34,830 bases of DNA from Myxococcales bacterium (GCA_030652255.1 JAUSAZ010000167.1:1-34830), one strand, 5' to 3'. Shown: positions 22,842-32,048, counted from the stretch's first letter. Numbers and translations: made by a program. Notes: generated by a model from the sequence alone, not told the origin.

Positions 22842-23216
22842 TCAAGAGCTGATAGGCACGAACAACGCGGCACCCTCATCGGCACGTCGGGGCGGGGCCT
22901 GAGGTGCATTTCGGGCTCGATGAGGATGGTCCACCCACCGCGGTCGCCCCCCAACGGCGGCGTGGCGGCGCGCGCCGACCACCTTCCGCTCGTAGCGAGC
23001 GAGCACCTCGGTGCGCGCGGCGAAGCGCGTCACGTAGCCCCTCCCCGAGGCGGGCACGTTCCAGTGCTCGGCGATCTCCCGCGCGTAGCCCTCATCGCAC
23101 ACGGGATAGAAGATCGGCTGGTCGGGCAGCCGCGGGGGAAAGCGGCGCCACCCGCTCGCCTCGATCAGCGCCAGCTCCTCAGGACCCACCGGGCGAGACA
23201 GCGTCGAGGTCGACAA
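22842..23216 (-). pseudogene. Truncated crystallin-J1-like (ADP-ribosylation/crystallin J1-annotated) gene
   Basis: The open frame of 124 residues starts at TTG 23216. Residues 10-86 match a small bacterial family usually labelled ADP-ribosylation/crystallin J1: PVGPEELALIEASGWRRFPP, QPIFYPV, EIAEHWNVP, GYVTRF and TEVLARYERKVVG. Family members continue with a conserved strand-turn (Y-W-I-P-A-like); here the sequence instead becomes unlike the family after about 22958. The stop at 22842 is therefore incidental. No close SD is visible. It may be a decayed gene cut by a rearrangement. Confidence 0.6.
22883..22951 (-). pseudogene. Internal fragment of an Uma2-family gene
   Basis: In a different frame on the same strand, about 23 residues (GGDRGG, TILIEPEMHLRPRPDV) match the metal-binding core of Uma2 proteins, as in the intact gene at 10380 (GGWMLMVEPELRLGPRPDV). 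The match starts a few bases after the crystallin-J1-like match ends and stops at RPRPDV. The rest of 22712-22880 shows nothing recognisable. Confidence 0.6.
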
Positions 23217-23298
23217 TCCACGCGAGGGTAGCTTCGCGCGCCGCGCGCTCGCGCGTGGGGGACAGCTCAGGCCAGTTCCGCTGCGTGGCGGGTTCAGC

Positions 23299-23304
23299 TA
23301 GCGT
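23299..23304 (+). promoter_or_regulatory. -10-like TAGCGT, leaderless type
   Basis: TAGCGT ends 6 nt before the GTG at 23311 and fixes that start. Confidence 0.45.
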
Positions 23305-23310
23305 CGCGTC

Positions 23311-26300
23311 GTGCTCGAGCCCGGGGGGACATCGGAGTCGGTCGGGGAGTCGGGGCGTGCCGCGACGCACCCCTATCACCTCCTGGAAGAGCTGGGGCGC
23401 GGCGGGATGGGCGTCGTCTATCGCGCGCGCCATCCGCACTCGGGGGAGGTCGTCGCGCTGAAGACCGTCTCGGTGCCCCGCGCGGAGTCCTTCGCCGCCC
23501 TTCGCCGGGAGGTCGCAGCCCTCCTGAGGGTGAACCACCCGGGGGTCGTCCGGGTGCTCGACGAGGGGGTGAGCCGCGGCCAGCCATGGTACGCGATGGA
23601 GCTGTTCTCCGGGGACACGCTGCGGGGTCTCCTCGCGACACAACCACTGGTGCCCACTGCACTGACCCTAGCCGCGCGAATCGCGCAGGCCCTCGACTTC
23701 ATCCACGCCACTGGCCTGGTCCACCGCGACCTCACGCCATCCAACGTGTTCCTGCGCGACCCGCTGACACCCGTGCTCGCGGACTTCGGCCTCGCGTCCC
23801 GCTTCGACGGCAGCCTCGGCCGGGAGATCCTCGACACCGGCGGGAGGCAGGCCGGGACGCCGCTCTACGTGTCGCCGGAGCAGATTCGCGGCGCGCTCCC
23901 TGACGCGAGGGCCGACCTCTATTCGTTGGGTTGCATCCTGTACGAGATGCTCACCGGCACCCCCCCCTTCGAGGGCCCGACGATGAGCGTGCTGTGGGCC
24001 CACGTTCACACGCGCCCATCCCCGCCTTCCGAGGTGCGCGGTGGCATTCCCCTCCGCGTCGACGACCTCGTGCTGCGCCTCCTCGAGAAGGACCCCCGCG
24101 ACCGCATCGGGTACGCCAGCGACGTCGTGGAGGAGCTCGTCCGCCTCGGCGCGGACGTAGGGGTCGTGCCGGGGCCGACCTACCTCTATCGCCCTGCCAT
24201 CATCGGACGGGAGGTTCCCCTCGCGCGGGTGACGAGGCGCATCGACGAGGTCGTCCGGTCGCGCGGCGGTACGATGTTCCTCGTCGGGGAGAGCGGCGTC
24301 GGAAAGACCCGGCTCGCCCTGGAGGTCGCGCGCGTCGCGCAGGCCCGCGGGTTCACGGTCATCGAGAGCACCTGCGAGGGGGGGCGCTCGGACCCGGGGA
24401 GGCTCCCGGCGAGTCCGCTGCTGCACGCCTTCGGTCCGCTGCTCCTCGCCGTGGCCGATCGCTGTCGGCAGTGCGGCGCGGACGAGACCGCGCGGCTCCT
24501 CGGTCCCGGCGCAACGCTGCTGGCATCCTACGAGCCGAGCCTTCGCGGGCTCCCAGGAGTCGCCGTCGGAGAGCCCCCGCCACTCGGCGGCGAGGCCGCA
24601 GTGCGTCGCCTCCAGGCCGCGATGTGCGCGATGGTCCTGGCGCTCGCCGAGCGGGAGCCGTTGATGCTGATCCTGGACGACCTCCAGTGGGCCGACGAGC
24701 TCTCGCTGGCGGTGCTCACGGCGCTCGACGCGGCCGTCGAGCGCTGCGGGAGGGTCGTCGTGCTGGGGATCCTGCGCGCGAGCGCGGCTCCGCCGGACCT
24801 GGTGAGCATGGCGCAGCGGGTGCCCGAGGCGCTGGTCGTGCTCGATCGCCTCGACCACGCCTCGATCGGCGCGATGGTGGCCGACATGCTCGCCACGGAG
24901 GCGCCGCCAGAGGAGCTCGCCGGGTTCCTGGCCGAGGAGTCGGAAGGCAACGCGTTCTTCGTCGTCGAGTACCTCCGCGCCGCGGTCGAGGCGGGGCTCC
25001 TGCAACGCGCCCCCGGCGGGGCCTGGACCTTCCACTCGCCGGGCGCGAAGGCGCCGCTGGTCCGCGGGGTCCTGGGCGTTCCCCGGCCGCTTCGGGAGGT
25101 GCTCCGCGGGCGCCTCGACCGGCTGCCGGCGGCTGCCCGTCGGGTCGTCGAGGCCGCCGCGGTGCTGGGGCGCGAGGTCCCGCTGGATGTCCTCGGCGCC
25201 ATGGTCGACGGGGTCGAACTGCAGCCGGCGCTGGACGACCTGCTCTCCCGACAGATCATCGAGCCCCGCGGCGCCAGCGGCGTGCGCTTCTCCCACGACA
25301 AGCTCCGCGAGCACGTCTACGACGACCTCTCCCCGGAGGAGCGCCGCGCGCGCCACGCGAGCGCGGCGGGCGCGCTGGAGGCGGTGCTGCGCGGCACGCC
25401 CGGCCTCGCGCCGAGGTACGCCGACCTCGCCGATCACTGCGAGGGGGCGGGCGATCTCCGCCGCGCCCTCGAGTATCTCGTGCGGGCGGGCGAGCGGTCG
25501 CTCGCGAGCGGCGCCACCCGGGACGCCGCCGAACGCCTCCAGCGCGCGCACGAGATCGCGGTGCGTGACGGCGTGACCATCTCCAGCCACGGGCTCGCAC
25601 GCGTGGAGCGCCTCCTGGGGCAGGCGCGCCACCACCTCGGCGACATCCCGGGGATGATGCGGGCCTGCGGGTCGGCCCTCGATCGCCTCTCGCGGCCCGA
25701 CGTGCCGACCGCGGCGACCCTCGCGGTCCCCGCGGAGCCTGCGGGCGCGCGGCTGCTGCTGGCCACCTCCCGGCTGGCGGCGGGGGAGCTGCTGCGGATC
25801 GCGGGCCTCTCGGTCCATCCGCCCGCGGTGGGGGCCGCGCGCGCCGCGGCGGAGGACGCTGCCCTCTCCGCCGAGCAGCTGTCCAACGGCTACTTCTTCC
25901 AACACGACCCGGGCCGGACGCTCTGGGCGGCGTTCACCGCGGCGCGCTTCGCCTCGCGGCTGGGGCCCTCCGCGACGCTGGCCCGCACCCACGCCACGCT
26001 GGCGGTCGCGTGGTCCTCGGTGCCGCTGCCTCCGCTCACGGAGGCCTATCTCGCGAGCGCCGCGAGCGCCGTTCGCGAGAGCCCCGACCCCGACGCCGCC
26101 GCGGTCGTGGAGCTGTTCGCGGGCCTCATCGCGCTCGGCGACGGCGCGCTCGACGCGGCGGAGGCGAGCCTGGACCGCGCGGAGGCCATCGCCCGCGCGC
26201 ACCACGACGGTCGACGCGAGCGGGAGGCCATCGCACTCCTGGGCAACGTCGCGTACTGGCGCGGTCGGACGGGCGAGGCGCTGGGGCACTACGAGCGGCT

Positions 26301-27009
26301 GCGGGAGGCCGCGGCGCGCAGCGACGACGAGCAGGCGCTCGCGTGGTCGCTCTCGGGCATCGTAGGGTGCTGGATGTCCGACGGTCGCGACGAGGAGGCG
26401 CTCGCGTTGTACGACGGGTCGCCTGCGTTCCGCAGCGCGAAGCTCGGGCCCTCGGAGCTGCTCGCGCACGGCAACGTCGCGGAGGCCTACCTGCACCTTG
26501 ATAGGGTCGACGAGGCCGTCTCCTTCGCCGAGGCGCACCTGCGGCGCTTTCGCGGCGAGCCGGCGACGGGGTTCCCTGGCATCTACGGCTGGTCGGGGAC
26601 CTTCGACGCCTTCGCTGCGGCCTGCGCGCGCGAGCCTCGCGGAGCCCGGCAGTGGCGCCATTTCTTCGGCCGCGCGCTCGTCAGCGCCCGGTACGTCGCC
26701 GTACACGCCCGGGTGTTTCGCGTCGGGCGCGCAGCGGCTGCGCGGTGCGCGGGCATTCTCCTGCGCCTCGCGGGCGCGGACGCGGCGGCGACCTCTGCGC
26801 TGGCGTGGAGCGGCGCCGAGGCCTTGGCGATCGGAGCGGGCGCGACCGAGGGGCGGGCCTGCGTCGAGCTCGGCCGGGGCCTCGCGCCCGGCGCCCGCCG
26901 CGGAGCGGCGCTGGCGCGCGCCCGGGTCCTCTTCGCCGACACCCCATCTGGATACTGGCGGGTCCAGGCCGAGCGTCTCGCGCTGGGACGAGAAGGAGCA
27001 TTGCCATGA
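23311..27009 (+). CDS. Ser/Thr protein kinase with AAA-type ATPase and TPR-like region
   Basis: This is a 1232-residue protein. The kinase domain (about 22-285) has the Gly loop GRGGMGVVY, VALKT with the ATP-binding Lys, HRDLTPSN in the catalytic loop, DFGLAS and SPEQI. The catalytic loop has Thr where Lys is usual (HRDLKPxN). An AAA/MalT-type ATPase follows, with Walker A GESGVGKT at about 326 and Walker B LMLILDDLQWAD at about 451. The last 550 residues are Ala/Leu/Arg-rich helical repeats, likely a partner-binding scaffold. It is a soluble kinase with no TM segment. The GTG start is set by TAGCGT. The stop overlaps the ATG of the FAD oxidase gene (ATGA), so the two products are translated together and probably act together. 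Confidence 0.88.
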   Translation: MLEPGGTSESVGESGRAATHPYHLLEELGRGGMGVVYRARHPHSGEVVALKTVSVPRAESFAALRREVAALLRVNHPGVVRVLDEGVSRGQPWYAMELFSGDTLRGLLATQPLVPTALTLAARIAQALDFIHATGLVHRDLTPSNVFLRDPLTPVLADFGLASRFDGSLGREILDTGGRQAGTPLYVSPEQIRGALPDARADLYSLGCILYEMLTGTPPFEGPTMSVLWAHVHTRPSPPSEVRGGIPLRVDDLVLRLLEKDPRDRIGYASDVVEELVRLGADVGVVPGPTYLYRPAIIGREVPLARVTRRIDEVVRSRGGTMFLVGESGVGKTRLALEVARVAQARGFTVIESTCEGGRSDPGRLPASPLLHAFGPLLLAVADRCRQCGADETARLLGPGATLLASYEPSLRGLPGVAVGEPPPLGGEAAVRRLQAAMCAMVLALAEREPLMLILDDLQWADELSLAVLTALDAAVERCGRVVVLGILRASAAPPDLVSMAQRVPEALVVLDRLDHASIGAMVADMLATEAPPEELAGFLAEESEGNAFFVVEYLRAAVEAGLLQRAPGGAWTFHSPGAKAPLVRGVLGVPRPLREVLRGRLDRLPAAARRVVEAAAVLGREVPLDVLGAMVDGVELQPALDDLLSRQIIEPRGASGVRFSHDKLREHVYDDLSPEERRARHASAAGALEAVLRGTPGLAPRYADLADHCEGAGDLRRALEYLVRAGERSLASGATRDAAERLQRAHEIAVRDGVTISSHGLARVERLLGQARHHLGDIPGMMRACGSALDRLSRPDVPTAATLAVPAEPAGARLLLATSRLAAGELLRIAGLSVHPPAVGAARAAAEDAALSAEQLSNGYFFQHDPGRTLWAAFTAARFASRLGPSATLARTHATLAVAWSSVPLPPLTEAYLASAASAVRESPDPDAAAVVELFAGLIALGDGALDAAEASLDRAEAIARAHHDGRREREAIALLGNVAYWRGRTGEALGHYERLREAAARSDDEQALAWSLSGIVGCWMSDGRDEEALALYDGSPAFRSAKLGPSELLAHGNVAEAYLHLDRVDEAVSFAEAHLRRFRGEPATGFPGIYGWSGTFDAFAAACAREPRGARQWRHFFGRALVSARYVAVHARVFRVGRAAAARCAGILLRLAGADAAATSALAWSGAEALAIGAGATEGRACVELGRGLAPGARRGAALARARVLFADTPSGYWRVQAERLALGREGALP

Positions 27010-30000
27010 ACGACAAGTGGTTGAATCTGGAACAGGTAGCGGCGCTCATCGGTCGGCTGGACGCCGTGCCGGACGACGACGCCGCGACCGAGCTGCTGAT
27101 GAGGCAGATCGGCAACCCCCTGGTCGGCCGCGCGCTGCGCTTCGCCCTCAAAATGAAGGGCGTGACGCTGGACGACGGGGGGGACACGACCGGGTCCGAG
27201 AAGCGTTGGAACTACCTCGGCGAGCGCCTCGTGTGCGGAAACTTCGCCGACTGCAGTCATGGCATCACGGTCGGACCGATCGAGGGGATCATCGAGGAGA
27301 AGGCCCGGCCGCTGGGTGCGCGCCACTCCTCCTCCGAGGCGGCGAACGGCCGGCCTGGCGGCACCCTCCTGAGAACCGAGCGGCGCGAGCGCACCGAGCG
27401 CCAGCTGCTCGACCTGGACGACGGCGCCCTCGTCGGGGGAATCCAGCGGGAGCGCTACGTCCGCGTCTGGGGCGGCATGTTGCTGCGCGATCTCAACCAG
27501 CTGCTCGCTGACGAAGGGAGAGCGCTCGAGAACCTGCCCGCATACATGGACCTCACGGTCGCCGGCGTCCTCAACACCGCCGCCCACGGGTCGGGCGCGG
27601 GGACGGGGCCCCTCTGCGACCTGGTCGCGTCGATCACGGTGGTCCAGGCAGACGGGAAGCGAGTGAGGGCGGAGCTGGCCTCGGAGCCGATCACCGACCC
27701 CAAGAAGTGGCCGGGCAGACAGCCCAAGGACTCCGTGCTCCTCCAGCACGACGAGGACTTCCTCTCGATGGTCGTCGGGGTCGGGTGCATGGGCGTCGTC
27801 GAGGAGGTGGTGCTGCGGGTGGTGCCGGCGTTCCTGCTGAGCGAGGTCCGCAAGGGCTCGACCTGGGACGAGGTCAAGCGGGAGCTGAGGCGCGGAGCGT
27901 TCCGGGAGGCCCCGCACTACGAGGTGCTGGTCTCGCCCTACAGGGCTCCCGACGGTTCGGTGCCTTGCACGATCCTGACGCGAAAGCGGGCACCGCACGT
28001 TCACCGGCCCCTTCCCCTGTGGCGTCGTCCGACCACTCTCGCCGCGGAGGTGTTTCCCGGTCTCGGCGACGTCCTGGCGATCGCCGTCAACTACATGCCG
28101 TGGCTCGGTCCCGTGCTGGTCCTGGGGGCCGTCGAACTGTACAGCCGGAACCCGGGCGCGGTGCACGAGGGTGACGGTGACGGCATCGTCTACGGGGGCC
28201 CGAGCCATGAAGTGCTCGACCTCGGACCGACCAATCGCGTGAAGGGCGTCGCGACGGAGATCGCGTTCGCGACGAGCGATGCCGGGATCGATTCGCTCAT
28301 CGATGCGATCGACGGGGTCATCGCGCGCGCCGCGGCGCAGCGGAGGTTCAACGGGAGCTTCCACTCGCTGCCGATGAGCCTGCGCTTCACGAAGGCGAGC
28401 CCGCACTACCTGGCCATGCAGCACGGCGACCCCGCGAGCGAGGTGTTCTGCATGGTCGAGATGCTCGCGCTCTACGACGTGAAGGGCTCCGAGCGCGCGA
28501 TCGACGAGTTCCAGCGGGCCTCCCTGGGCGTCGGTCGACCGCACTGGGGCCAGCGCAACAACCACATGCGGGACATCGCCCGGCTCGGCTATCCCATGCT
28601 CGACGCGTGGCGGAGGGTGCGAGCGCAGCGCGACCCCGACAACCGCTTCGGCAACGCGATGACGGACGCCTTCGGGCTCACCTCCGCCAACCCCGAGAAG
28701 GCGGAGGACGATCGCAAACCAAGGGGAAGGTTCGACGGGCGCGACCGGATCCGCGTCGATCCGTCGAATCTGATGCGCGAGGTCACCCGCTTCCAGCTCG
28801 GGTGCACCGCAGACCGCTTCGCGGAGACCTTCCTCGCCCTGAAGAGCCGGGAGACCCGCTTCGGGCCGCTCGAGCTCGTCCGTGACTACGGTCGCGATGG
28901 GGAGCACTTCCAGGTGGGAGAGCGCTTCGAGGGGCGCACCCGCCTCGATGCCCGGCTGCGTGCGGCCCTGGCGCGGCAGCCCCTCCCGGACTTGCTGCGC
29001 GACCTGCTCGACTTCATCGCGCGGGGCCGGGCGGTCGACCAGTTCGCGGAGTGGTTGGCGGACCTCCTCTCGGCCAACTACTGCGAGGTGACCAGGCTAC
29101 GGCCGAAGACCGACGCCGGGGGATCACCCGAGTGCGAGTATGTGTTCCTCCAGGGTTCGCCCGTGGGAGGCTCGATCCGCTGGGAGGTGGTCGACCTGAA
29201 GACGGGCGGATGCAGGGTGACGCACACGCTCAGCTACTGGCCCATCTCTCGGTTTCACGGCGCGGCGATGAAGGCCTTCGGGCTGCGCCTCACCGAGGTT
29301 GTCGCCTACCTGGAGGTCGAGGCGACCGCGCATCGCCTCAACCTGTCCGTGGTGCCCGACATGGAGAAGCCCACCGACGAGGAGGCCTGCCGGCCGCTCC
29401 CGCCGTCGCGCCGGCTGCTGCCCCTCGACTGTATGAACGTCATCGCGATCAAGCAGGACGTCCGCTGCTTCATGGTCGACCGGGACGCCGTGACCTTCGC
29501 GCGGAAGCTTCACGAGGTGCTCTCCACACAAGAGGACTTCGGGATCTTCAAGCTCAGGCGCCCGGACCGGACCAGCCCTTTCAAGGTGGGAGACCTCTTC
29601 GAGGGGAGCTTCCAGGTGACGCCCGAACTGGAGGAGGAGATCCGTGCGCTGAGGCTCCCGCCGAACCTCGATGGGGTCCCGGCGGAGGTTCTCGCGGATC
29701 AGGTCGAGCGGATCCTGATGACGTACTACCGTCGCCGCCCGCCCACCGACTACGGTCAGGTGACCTCCCTGAACCTCGGGTCCGCGCCCTGCTCGGTCCG
29801 CTACGACTACCGGGAGGGGACCCCCATCGCGGGCTACACCACCTTCACGATCGAGGACGCCGAGGAGGGGCACTGCCGGGTGACCCAGACCTTCGTGTAT
29901 CAGGAACAGGATTTCCTGACGGTGCAGGCCTTCGGAACGCTCGGACTGTACCTCCACAACCGGGTCGTCGCCGTGGAGCTGAAGGTCACGGCCGACCAGC

Positions 30001-30032
30001 TCGGGGCCCGCTGCGAGCCCGTCCGGCCCTGA
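27006..30032 (+). CDS. FAD-linked oxidase (VAO/alditol-lactone oxidase type) fused to a duplicated unknown domain
   Basis: This is a 1008-residue protein. Residues about 95-280 are a FAD-binding PCMH domain: PLGARHSSS (His-Ser placed like the covalent flavin His of alditol and aldonolactone oxidases) and TVAGVLNTAAHGSG. The substrate domain runs to about 560 and ends with HWGQRNN and DPDNRFGNAM, matching the lactone oxidase C-terminus. The usual enzyme would stop here; instead two copies of a roughly 200-residue domain follow (about 590-785 and 808-1005). Shared landmarks are VGERFEG/VGDLFEG, GSPVGG/GTPIAG and CRVTHT/CRVTQT. The domain's family is not recognised. No signal peptide. The ATG has an SD (AAGGAG) and overlaps the kinase stop. 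Confidence 0.85.
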   Translation: MNDKWLNLEQVAALIGRLDAVPDDDAATELLMRQIGNPLVGRALRFALKMKGVTLDDGGDTTGSEKRWNYLGERLVCGNFADCSHGITVGPIEGIIEEKARPLGARHSSSEAANGRPGGTLLRTERRERTERQLLDLDDGALVGGIQRERYVRVWGGMLLRDLNQLLADEGRALENLPAYMDLTVAGVLNTAAHGSGAGTGPLCDLVASITVVQADGKRVRAELASEPITDPKKWPGRQPKDSVLLQHDEDFLSMVVGVGCMGVVEEVVLRVVPAFLLSEVRKGSTWDEVKRELRRGAFREAPHYEVLVSPYRAPDGSVPCTILTRKRAPHVHRPLPLWRRPTTLAAEVFPGLGDVLAIAVNYMPWLGPVLVLGAVELYSRNPGAVHEGDGDGIVYGGPSHEVLDLGPTNRVKGVATEIAFATSDAGIDSLIDAIDGVIARAAAQRRFNGSFHSLPMSLRFTKASPHYLAMQHGDPASEVFCMVEMLALYDVKGSERAIDEFQRASLGVGRPHWGQRNNHMRDIARLGYPMLDAWRRVRAQRDPDNRFGNAMTDAFGLTSANPEKAEDDRKPRGRFDGRDRIRVDPSNLMREVTRFQLGCTADRFAETFLALKSRETRFGPLELVRDYGRDGEHFQVGERFEGRTRLDARLRAALARQPLPDLLRDLLDFIARGRAVDQFAEWLADLLSANYCEVTRLRPKTDAGGSPECEYVFLQGSPVGGSIRWEVVDLKTGGCRVTHTLSYWPISRFHGAAMKAFGLRLTEVVAYLEVEATAHRLNLSVVPDMEKPTDEEACRPLPPSRRLLPLDCMNVIAIKQDVRCFMVDRDAVTFARKLHEVLSTQEDFGIFKLRRPDRTSPFKVGDLFEGSFQVTPELEEEIRALRLPPNLDGVPAEVLADQVERILMTYYRRRPPTDYGQVTSLNLGSAPCSVRYDYREGTPIAGYTTFTIEDAEEGHCRVTQTFVYQEQDFLTVQAFGTLGLYLHNRVVAVELKVTADQLGARCEPVRP

Positions 30033-30083
30033 CCTGGCCGGCCGTCGTCGCGGCTCCCGCAGCGGGTGCCTCCGCCCGCCCGG

Positions 30084-31181
30084 TCAGTGGCGGAGCGTGA
30101 CGTCCGGGCCGAGCGCCCGCGCGATCGCCCGGCGACGCACGGCCCGCAGCGACGGCGGTGCGTCCCGCAGGGGCGACGCGCGCACGCTCCCGTCGTCGGC
30201 GTGCTCCGTCCAGAGGGGGACGGCCTCCATCGCGCGGAGCCGGATCGACCGGTCGGCCAGGCGCTCGAGGGTCACCCGGAGCAGCGCCCCGTCGCGCGCG
30301 AAGGGCGTCGCCGAGGGGTCGTTGCGGGGCGCGGGTGGGGCGCCCTCGCGGTAGCCAGAGCCCTGGTTGGACAGCAGGTTGCCCAGCGACCACGCGACGA
30401 CGGCGTCGCCGCGAGGGGAGCGCACCCGCTCGACGCGCTGGAGGACGTGCGGCCCGGTGCCGACGATGACGTCCGCGCCCGCGTCGACCCAGCGGCGCGC
30501 GAGGGCGCGCTGCGCGCCCGTGGGGGCGTAGGCGAAATCGCGGCCCCAGTGGATCGACAGCACCACCACGTCGGCCCTGCGCCGGGCGGCGCGCAGCGAG
30601 GCGGCCACGCGCGCGCCGCCGCTCGCGAGCGCGAGGAAGGTGTGGTGCGGGTTGTGCCCGGTGCTCGCGTTGAGGTGGTCGGTGAAGGCCACCACGCCGA
30701 CGCGCACGCCGCGGCGCTCGATCACGGTCACGCCGATGGCCTCGGCGTCGCTGCGCCCGGCGCCCGCGGTGGCGACGCCCGCCGCGTGGAGGGCCTCGGT
30801 GGTCTCGTAGAGCCCCTCCGCCGTCTGGTCGAAGGCGTGGTTGTTGGCGACGGAGACGACGTCGAAGCCCGCGCCCGCCAGCGCACGGGCCAGCGAGGGG
30901 TCGGCGCCCAGGATCGGGAAGCGGAAGTCACCGGGGCGTCGGCGGCGCTCGGACAGCGGGGTCTCCAGGTTGGCGAAGGCCACCGCCTCGTCGGGCAGCT
31001 CCGCCCGCAGGGGTGCGAGCACCCAGCCGAAGCCCCCATCGGCGGCGTGCGAGGCGGCGGTGCGCGCGACGCTGCGATGGATCAACACGTCGCCGCCCGC
31101 GATCACGGTGACCTCCTGCGCGCGGGCGGGCGCCGCCGCCGCGAAGAGCGCGAGGCCCAGGGCGACCGATGGGCGACTCAT
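30084..31181 (-). CDS. Secreted CapA/PgsA-family metallophosphatase-like protein
   Basis: This is a 365-residue protein. A signal peptide (residues 1-23) ends in a probable A-R-A cleavage site. The CapA fold is clear: AGGDVLIHRS, NLETPLSE, VVSVANNHAFDQ, SIHWGRDFAY and VIVGTGPHVLQ, with the His/Asp/Asn metal-site residues. In Gram-positive bacteria this family acts in poly-gamma-glutamate capsule synthesis; no capB/capC-like genes are near, so the substrate here is unknown. It is convergent with the FAD oxidase gene (51 nt apart). Confidence 0.88.
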   Translation of the reverse strand: MSRPSVALGLALFAAAAPARAQEVTVIAGGDVLIHRSVARTAASHAADGGFGWVLAPLRAELPDEAVAFANLETPLSERRRRPGDFRFPILGADPSLARALAGAGFDVVSVANNHAFDQTAEGLYETTEALHAAGVATAGAGRSDAEAIGVTVIERRGVRVGVVAFTDHLNASTGHNPHHTFLALASGGARVAASLRAARRRADVVVLSIHWGRDFAYAPTGAQRALARRWVDAGADVIVGTGPHVLQRVERVRSPRGDAVVAWSLGNLLSNQGSGYREGAPPAPRNDPSATPFARDGALLRVTLERLADRSIRLRAMEAVPLWTEHADDGSVRASPLRDAPPSLRAVRRRAIARALGPDVTLRH

Positions 31182-31246
31182 CGGCGGTGCCTCAGCCCGC
31201 GCCGAAGGCGCGCAGGGTGATCGAGATGCGCCGCCGAGGCGGTGCA

Positions 31247-32038
31247 TCAGGGCGCGGCGTAGGTCACCGCGACGCCCGTCCACGAGAGGAGGCTGCGGTC
31301 CAGCTCGGTCGCGCGCCCGGTGGTGACGTCGAAGCTCACCACGGCGCCATCGGCGGTGAAGCCGTACACGATCGAGCGCCAGTGGCCGATGCCCCAGGTG
31401 CGGCGGACGCCGGTGGGGCCGATGCGGGTCGCGCGGCCCGTCGCCGGGTCGATGCGCGCCAGGTACTCCACCTCGGCGTCGCCCGTCTCGAGGTCGATGA
31501 CGGTGGCGAAGGTCTCGCCGTCGCCGCCGGCGACGATGTCGCCGGACGAGCCGATCGCATAGCCGAAGGACCCGATGAGCTGCGTCGCGCCGGTCGTGGT
31601 GTCGACGCGGTACATCCCCCCGCCACGGTCGGTCGCGACGAGCACCTCCTCCGCCCCGGACTCCCCCGCGGGGACGAACGCCAACCCGTTGTAGGACCCG
31701 CCCAGGGGCGCGACGTAGGTGCACTCCGCGGTGGCAAGGTCGACGCGGTAGAGCCCCGTGAACGTGACGCCCCACGCCTCGCCCTCGGCGTTGATGGCGA
31801 GGTCGGTCATCTCGTCGGGCACGCGCGTAGGCCAGCGGAAGGCGCCCACCTGGGTGTAGCCGAGGGTGCGCGGGTCGATGGTGAAGAGCGCGAGGGTCGT
31901 GTGGGCGTACACGCGGACGCCATCGTTCGCCGGAGACCCGCCGTCGTCGCCGCTGCGAACCACCCGGGCGCAGGCCGTGAGGCCGAGGAGGGAGAGCAGG
32001 GCGAGGAGGGGGCGGGTGTTCATCGGGGTGTGGGTCAC
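31247..32038 (-). CDS. Putative beta-propeller lipoprotein
   Basis: This is a 263-residue protein from the GTG start. The lipobox is GLTAC. The mature part has at least four similar blocks with Asp/Gly turns and aromatic strands: ALFTIDPRTLG, GLYRVDLATAE, GMYRVDTTTGA and YLARIDPATGR, typical of propeller blades. No enzyme motif is seen. The GTG at 32038 is chosen because a TATGAT box lies 10 nt upstream; an ATG at 32023 would shorten the signal peptide by five residues. It lies 65 nt upstream of the CapA-like gene on the same strand, so they may be co-transcribed. Confidence 0.7.
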   Translation of the reverse strand: MTHTPMNTRPLLALLSLLGLTACARVVRSGDDGGSPANDGVRVYAHTTLALFTIDPRTLGYTQVGAFRWPTRVPDEMTDLAINAEGEAWGVTFTGLYRVDLATAECTYVAPLGGSYNGLAFVPAGESGAEEVLVATDRGGGMYRVDTTTGATQLIGSFGYAIGSSGDIVAGGDGETFATVIDLETGDAEVEYLARIDPATGRATRIGPTGVRRTWGIGHWRSIVYGFTADGAVVSFDVTTGRATELDRSLLSWTGVAVTYAAP

Positions 32039-32048
32039 GGCGCGGGGG

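Noticed and set aside
23668..26706. 1012-residue open frame on the minus strand
   Set aside because: It lies opposite the clear kinase-ATPase gene; in such GC-rich DNA long antisense frames are expected, and it has no domain.
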